A program made the translations under genes and the position numbers. The notes beneath the pieces were generated by a model. The model did no database searches, was not told the origin of the DNA, and saw only the letters and a list, made by a program, of their open reading frames with translations. 50,224 nt of DNA from Phycisphaerae bacterium. GTDB taxonomy: Bacteria > Planctomycetota > Phycisphaerae > Tepidisphaerales > Tepidisphaeraceae. Below, one piece after another: positions 44,806-50,224 of the stretch (position 1 is the stretch's first letter; every line of letters begins with the position of its first letter). The stretch lies in contig JAUJNJ010000009.1 in the NCBI GenBank assembly GCA_030448225.1, positions 1 to 50,224 on the forward strand, given 5' to 3'.

Positions 44806-44924
44806 CTCTAAACGGAGGGCGGCACCTGCAGCACGCGTGATGTGAAATCCGCGCAGTGGCATGCGGTGTCGCGGCATTCCCCAGTTGTCGGTCGTCCAAG
44901 AGCCACCCACTTGCCCCCACGCGT

Positions 44925-45374
44925 TCACTTCGCAGCGATCACCTCGTCCGCCTTCTGCCGAAGGACCTGCTCGTGAGCCGCGTGCTCCGCCATCTGCGCT
45001 TTCAGCAGGTCGACGACGTCGGGCGCGGCCACGTCGCGGATCGCGCGGAGCGTGTTCTCGTAGCGACGGATCGTCAGCCCCTTCTCTTCCACGAGCTTCG
45101 GCAGCAGGAACTTCAGCGACAGGTAGGCGAGGTACTGCTCGTCGGCGCGGATCGCCGGCGACGGCGGCGGGTAGCCCCCGAGGTGCTCGATCGCCGCGGC
45201 GAGTTGCGCCCCGTGCCGCGCGTTGGCCTCGACCATCTCCGCCAGCGGCCGGCGCACGTCCGCCGTCGCCTTGTTGAGGTAGGGCGAGCCGTCGCCCATG
45301 AACCGGAAGACGCTGCCCTGCTCGCTCTCGAGCAGGCTGGCGAGGGCATCGACGACGGCGACGGGTACGGACAT
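44925..45374 (-). CDS. ferritin-like four-helix protein of unknown function
   Basis: A 149-residue protein starting MSVPVAVVDALASLLE (ATG 45374). It is all-helical, with segments about 6-20, 35-60 (DVRRPLAEMVEANARHGAQL), 75-100 and 115-145 (DLLKAQMAEHAAHEQVLRQK). E and H residues at helix positions (EANARH, AEHAAHE) could bind metals, but the spacing is not that of bacterioferritin or rubrerythrin. No clear ribosome binding site. Function unknown. Confidence 0.6.
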   Translation of the reverse strand: MSVPVAVVDALASLLESEQGSVFRFMGDGSPYLNKATADVRRPLAEMVEANARHGAQLAAAIEHLGGYPPPSPAIRADEQYLAYLSLKFLLPKLVEEKGLTIRRYENTLRAIRDVAAPDVVDLLKAQMAEHAAHEQVLRQKADEVIAAK

Positions 45375-45511
45375 CGTCGGCCGACTGTATCGGAAGTGGC
45401 CCGGCCACGGCACCCGCGATCGGCCGAAATGTACTTGCCCCCGCCCTACCGCAACCCGTAAGCTGCGCCGCCGCCAATTGTTCGCCAAGCGATAGCAGGA
45501 GCACCCGGGAC

Positions 45512-47031
45512 ATGAAGGACGCCGTTGCCGCCGCCGCCCGAGAACGGGATCGGGTGCGCAAGATCTTACTTTTGGCGGCTTTCGGCTGCGTCCTTCCCGC
45601 CGGCGCGTCCGCCGCCGTCCCCGCCCGATTGACGGTTGACGTCGTCGATGCGAACAGCACCGGCACCGTGCTATTTAACGACATCGACATCGAGACGGAC
45701 TACCTCCCGAACGTGGTGCAGGCCGAGAATGGGGCTGCCAGTTTCGAGGCGCTCAAGGCACAGGCGGTCGCGGCGCGGACGTTCCTTTACTACAAGCTGG
45801 AAAGCCAGGGCTACATCCGCAACGGTCAGGCGGACCAGGTTTACGAGGCGAACGCGTCCAGCCCGAACGCCCCCTCCGCCGCCCACGTCGCGGCCGCGGC
45901 CGTCACCGAGCGCGAGATCCTCCGCTTCGACAACGTGACCATCGCCGGCTTCTACGTCGCCGGCCTGCGGCCCGCCACCACCGGCGCCGCGCCGTTCGGG
46001 GTCGCCGAGCCCGCGATCGACTCGGCCGGGCATTCGGGGACCGAGCAGTACGTCACCTACAACCGCAACCTCACGCGTGACGCGATCGACCAGACGTCGC
46101 TCGGCTTCCAGACGACGCCGCCGAGCAACTTCCCCCGGAACCGTGGCGGGATGAGTCAGAACGGCGCCGACTTCCTCTCCGACAACGCTTGGGACTACCT
46201 CGACATCCTCCGCTACTACTACGGCGCCGACATCCGCCTGGAGATGGCGACGACGCCTTCGACCGGCCCGCGGGCGGCGAACGTGAAGACGCTCGCGTCG
46301 TTCGAGGTCGCAGGCCCCAACGGTTCCCCCACCGCGTTCAACACCACCTACGATGCCGGGATCTTCAACAGCAGTTCGCGGACGGCCTCGGGGTCGAACC
46401 GGAACCTGACGTCGCTCGCGGTGCAGTCCGCCCCCGGCGCGAACGGCTCTCGGTTCGGCCAGCAGATCACGATCAACTACGACGAGACCAACCCCGACCG
46501 GGACCGCGTCGGCTATCGCCTGCGTTACATCTCGGGGCTCGGCCCCAACACCGCCCCGGCCGTCGGCGCCGACGCGCAGCGCGCGACGGCGGTCACGAAC
46601 CTCTCGATCGAGACGACCGGTTCCGTCGGCCTGTGGCTGAAGGCGACGTCGACGGCGCTGAACCCGGCCCTGCGGGTGTCGATCGTGCTCGACGACCTGA
46701 ACGGCGCGACGAACGAGACCGAGCAGGGCCGCTCCCAACTCGTCGTGACCGACGGCACGTGGCGCAAGTACGAGTGGTTCCTCGACGCGCCCGCCGGCTC
46801 ATCGGAGTGGCTCAACTTCTTCGCCGGCGATGGCAAGGTCGACGGCGAGCTTTTCTCGCTCGACTCGATCCTCTTCGAGGGCCTCGCCGACGCCACCGTC
46901 ACGATCGACGACGTCTTCTACAACCCCGACGGCACCGCCCCCATCCCCGAACCCGCGGGCCTGCTGGCGTTGGCCGTCGCCCTCCCCTGCTCCGCCGCCG
47001 CCGCGCGCCCGTCGGGCGTGAGGCGAATTGA
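45512..47031 (+). CDS. SpoIID/LytB-domain protein with PEP-CTERM sorting signal
   Basis: An exported protein of about 505 residues. A signal peptide spans residues about 17-35 (KILLLAAFGCVLPAGASA). Residues about 40-245 form a SpoIID/LytB-type peptidoglycan-cleaving domain: VQAENGAASFEALKAQAVAARTFLYY, AAVTEREILRF, and NRGGMSQNGADFL. The last of these is the counterpart of the GGxGxSQxGA family motif. Residues about 255-480 are beta-rich and look like a jelly-roll carbohydrate-binding region. The C-terminus PIPEPAGLLALAVALP and a basic tail form an exosortase PEP-CTERM signal, read by a one-base shift near 46988 that gives the stop at 47029-47031. Likely sorted to the cell surface. Confidence 0.78.
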
Positions 47032-47092
47032 TCGTCCGCAAACGCGGCGGCCGAACAGCTTATTTAACGTGGTTCGATGCTGCTCTACGGCG

Positions 47093-48813
47093 TCACCGCG
47101 CCGACGCGGCGGGCTGCGTGGCGATGGGCCGTGGCGATGGCTGCGTGGCGGTGGGCAGGGTCGCGCCGGGCCGAGTCGCGACGGGCTGCGCGGCGGGCTG
47201 CGTGGAGGCGGGCGCGACGGGGGCCGCGGGATGTGTCAGTTCGCTGTAGCTCGTGGTCAGCCGCCCCAGCGGCCCGAAGCCGAAGAACATCAGGACGAGC
47301 ACGATCGCCGCACGCGACGCTCGTGCCGCGAGCCCGAGCGGGTGGACGGCGACCGGCCGCTCGGGGCCTCTTCCAGGTACATCACCTTCACGACGCGCAG
47401 GTAGTAGTACAGGCTCAGGACCGTGTTCAGGCCGATGACCACGACGAGCGCCCACCACGGGCCGCCGTTCTGCATCAGGACCCACATCAAGTTCACCTTC
47501 GCGACGAACCCGGCCAGCGGCGGCAGGCCGACGAGGCTGAACAGGAACGCCGCCATGCACGCCGCCAGCACCGGCGCTCGACGGCCGAGACCCGCGTAGT
47601 CGTCGATGTTTTCACTGCCCGTCTCGCGGCGTACGAGGCCGGCCACCGTGAAGGCGCCGAGGTTCATGAACAGGTAAACGGCCAGGTAGAGCAGCACGGC
47701 CTGCGCAACCGCCGCTGCCGGGTTGGTAAATTCGGCGGACGCGCCGCCGCCGATCATGATGAGCGACAGGGCGCAGAGCATGTAGCCCGCGTGTGCGATC
47801 GAGCTGTAGGCGAGCAGTCGCTTGACGTTCCTCTGCGCGAAGGCGGCGGTGTTGCCGACGGTGGCGGTGATCGCGCCGAGCGTGCCAACCGCAGCGGCGA
47901 GGGCCGTCAGTTCCGCGGAACGGGCGTAGTCGGCGGCCTCGGCGAGCGCCATGAGCACGCGGAGCGTCAGCACGAGGGCGGCCCCTTTGCTCGCCACGGA
48001 CAGGAACGCACTGACGTCGATCGCGGCGCCCTCGAACACGTCCGGGCACCAGAAGTGGAAGGGGACGGCCGAGATCTTGAAGCCTACGCCGACGATGAAG
48101 CCGAACAGCGCCACCGCCAGCAGCGCCGACCCGCCCCCCGCGCCCCGCGCCACGAGTTCCGCCAGCCCGGCAACGGGCGTGCCGTCGGCGGCGGTCGTGC
48201 CGTAAAGCTGGAGCGTGCCGTACAGGCCGTAGAGCATCGACAGGCCGTACACCATCACCGCGCTGGAGGCGGCGCCGAACAGGACGTACTTCAGGCTCGC
48301 CTCGGCGCCGACGCGGTCGGTCTTGCGGAAGCCCGCCAGCACGTAGCTGGGCAGGCTCGCCATCTCGACGGCCATGAACAGCATCAGCAGGTTCGACGCC
48401 GACGCCATGAGCGACATGCCGAGCGTGGCGCCGATCAGCAGCGTGAAGAACTCGGGCCCGTCCCCCTCGTGCAATTCCTCGGCCGCCGTCCCGAACCGCA
48501 TCAGCACCACGCCGGCCGTGAAGAGCAGCAGCAGGATCTTCCAGAAGGACGCGACGCCGTCGCTGACGAGCATCGGCCGGAACCGCACCGCCGACTCCCC
48601 CGCGTCCGCCCCGACGGCGACGAGCGACACGAGTGCCAGGGCCAACCCCGCGAGCGCAACGTACGCGCACGCCACGTTCGCCCGGCGGGCGAAGAACGGC
48701 GTCAGCAGCAGCGCGACGATCGTGGCGACAAGCCACAGATCGGCGACGAACGCGCCGAGCTCGGCCCACCCCGGGATGTAGGGGACGGTACTGGAGGCAG
48801 CGAGAAGATGCAT
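47093..48813 (-). CDS. nuoN: NADH-quinone oxidoreductase subunit N (NuoN; one frameshift)
   Basis: A proton-pumping antiporter-like subunit of complex I. About 573 residues with some 13 hydrophobic segments. Family motifs: LPSYVLAGFRKTD, EASLKYVLFGA, FKISAVPFHFWCPDVFEGA, RNVKRLLAYSSIAHAGYML, and FSLVGLPPLAGF. The frame shifts at about 47370 after VKVMYLEE, continuing in another frame through VLMFFGFGPLG. It ends with a Thr/Pro/Ala tail built of ATQP and ATRP repeats, and the stop is at 47093. The tail is longer than the normal family end. It lies downstream of nuoM in the usual order. Confidence 0.9.
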
Positions 48814-48989
48814 TGATTCTTAGCCGTGGTGCCGCGGGCTCAACAAACTGATCGGAGGCTGACCCGCGACGACGTCACGAACTCCTACGGATCGGCCCTA
48901 CAACCGCGTGGCCGCTCTCCGTCGACTTGAAGCCCGCGCACCAGTCCGGCGCAGCGTGACACCTGCGGCGGCGGCGCCTCCTTCCGACA

Positions 48990-50224
48990 TCACGTTCCCG
49001 CCCGGAAGAGGCCGAACAGCGCGTCGACGGTGTGATTCGTGAACGCGAAGAAGAAGACCGTCGGCAGGATGCCCAGGAGGATCGCCATCACGGTAAGCGG
49101 CGTGAGGACGAGCACCTCGCGGCCGTCGACCTCGGGGAAGCCGGCGTGCTCGGCGCGCTCGGGGCCGAGGAAGACGCGCTGGATCGTCCAGAGCATGTAC
49201 GCCGCCGCCAGCACCACGCCGAAGCAGGCGATGACGGCCAGCGTGTAGACCTGCCCCGTCGTCGCATGGCCGCCCGCCAGCAGGATCGAGCCCCCCTGCT
49301 CCGGCGGACCGCCGCGGGCGGCCTGGAACGTGCCGAGCAGGACCATCACCTCGCCGACGAACCCGCACAGCCCCGGCAGCCCGAGGTTGGCGAAGCAGGC
49401 GACGGTCGAGAACCCGGCGTAGACCGGCATCGTCGTGGCGAGCCCGCCGAAGCGCGACATCTCGCGGTGGTGCGCCCGGTCGTAGATCACGCCGACGACG
49501 AAGAACATCATCGCGCTCGTGATGCCGTGCGCCACCATCATGAACAGCGCGCCGTTCACGCCCGCCGTCGTCATCACGGCCGCCCCGAGCACGACGAAGC
49601 CCATGTGCGACACGCTGCTGTAGGCGACGAGCTTCTTGAAGTCCGTCTGGCTCATCGCGCAGAGCGCGCCGTAGATGATGCTGACGACGCCGACGGTCGC
49701 GATCAGCAGCCACCACGTTTTCGCGGCGTCGGGCAGGAGCGGGTAGGCGACGCGGAAGATGCCGTAGCCCCCCATCTTCAACAGCACGGCGGCGAGGATC
49801 ATGCTGACCGGCGTCGGCGCCTCGACGTGCGCGTCGGGCAGCCACGTGTGCAGCGGGACGGCCGGCACCTTGATGAGAAAGCCGAGCATCAGCAGGAGGA
49901 AGAAGATTTGCGCCATGCCGAACAGATTGCCGCCGGACGCGAAGCCGGCGTCGCGGAGCAGGCCGGGGAGCACGACGAGGTCGAAGCTCCTCGCGTGGAG
50001 GTAGGTGCCGATCAGGACGATCAGCAGCGCGATCGAGCCGACCAGCGTGTAGAGGAAGAACTTGATCGCCGCGTACTCCTTCCGCGGCCCGCCCCAGATG
50101 CCGATCAGGAAGTACATCGGCAGGAGCGAGACCTCGAAGAAGACGTAGAACAGGAAGAAGTCGAGCGAAAGGAAGACGCCGAGGATGCCGGTCTCGAGGA
50201 ACAGCAGCAGCGCCATGTACCCCT
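48990..50224 (-). CDS. nuoM: NADH-quinone oxidoreductase subunit M (NuoM, 5' end outside the window)
   Basis: A proton-translocating complex I subunit, at least 410 residues; the N-terminus lies beyond the right edge. Family motifs include the first-half proton-channel glutamate in FFEVSLLPMYFLIG, EYAAIKFFLYTLVGS, KVPAVPLHTWLPDAHVEAPTPVS, KMGGYGIFR, DFKKLVAYSSVSHMGF, and FANLGLPGLCGFVGE. No frameshift was seen. The gap to nuoN is 176 bases. The nuoL gene would be expected just outside to the right. Confidence 0.95.
   Translation of the reverse strand, partial: GYMALLLFLETGILGVFLSLDFFLFYVFFEVSLLPMYFLIGIWGGPRKEYAAIKFFLYTLVGSIALLIVLIGTYLHARSFDLVVLPGLLRDAGFASGGNLFGMAQIFFLLLMLGFLIKVPAVPLHTWLPDAHVEAPTPVSMILAAVLLKMGGYGIFRVAYPLLPDAAKTWWLLIATVGVVSIIYGALCAMSQTDFKKLVAYSSVSHMGFVVLGAAVMTTAGVNGALFMMVAHGITSAMMFFVVGVIYDRAHHREMSRFGGLATTMPVYAGFSTVACFANLGLPGLCGFVGEVMVLLGTFQAARGGPPEQGGSILLAGGHATTGQVYTLAVIACFGVVLAAAYMLWTIQRVFLGPERAEHAGFPEVDGREVLVLTPLTVMAILLGILPTVFFFAFTNHTVDALFGLFRAGT

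Overview
The window is a GC-rich bacterial chromosome segment (about 70% GC in most genes). It probably comes from a Planctomycetota genome of the Phycisphaerae type. That assignment is an inference from the gene mix: a PEP-CTERM-tagged SpoIID-like protein, a fused trehalose synthase/phosphatase, standalone type II secretion-type domains, and many long intergenic palindromes. No rRNA or other phylogenetic marker that would settle it is present. Most genes are core metabolism and housekeeping. There is no phage, no insertion sequence, no CRISPR array and no recognisable defence island.

Layout. 0.3-2.2 kb: two exported proteins on the minus strand, one built of three internal repeats. 2.6-6.3 kb: a plus-strand run of ispG, a small conserved gene, a membrane-anchored coiled-coil protein, argC and a membrane protein. 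6.4-9.8 kb: polX and the bifunctional pheA diverge around a 500-bp region of nested inverted repeats. 10.0-17.2 kb: a small basic protein, a CAU tRNA, then a minus-strand pyrimidine block (pyrR, pyrB, a Tat-exported glycosidase-like gene, pyrC) preceded by pdxH. 17.2-18.2 kb: a glycosyltransferase remnant and a gene of clearly lower GC. 18.5-26.6 kb: a small membrane protein, class II aldolase, OtsA-OtsB fusion, a broken miaE-like gene, a broken lipoprotein gene, dgkA and a DEAD-box helicase. 27-31 kb: metallo-beta-lactamase-fold hydrolase, EEP-family phosphatase/nuclease, a standalone MshEN-type domain and a PD-(D/E)XK nuclease-like protein. 31.4-31.6 kb: an initiator tRNA with its own promoter and terminator. 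31.8-35.7 kb: broken GH1-like and SpoIIE-type phosphatase genes and a SMI1/KNR4-like gene. 36-39 kb: zinc alcohol dehydrogenase and mnmA. 39-44.6 kb: heptosyltransferase, rpsA, M32 carboxypeptidase and rhomboid-TPR genes, all broken by many frameshifts. 44.9-50.2 kb: ferritin-like protein, SpoIID/PEP-CTERM protein, and nuoN-nuoM of respiratory complex I (nuoM runs off the right edge).

Two themes stand out. First, frameshifts are concentrated at 22.7-24.0, 31.8-34.9 and 39.2-44.6 kb, with single shifts near the ends of several other genes. Because essential rpsA is broken at six or more places while all its domains and catalytic residues elsewhere stay conserved, base-calling or assembly error is much more likely than gene decay. 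Coordinates of broken genes are therefore given as whole spans. Second, many intergenic regions carry near-perfect inverted repeats from several sequence families, some with second copies elsewhere in the window. These are the best candidates for undescribed structure. I did not find a convincing new multi-gene system.
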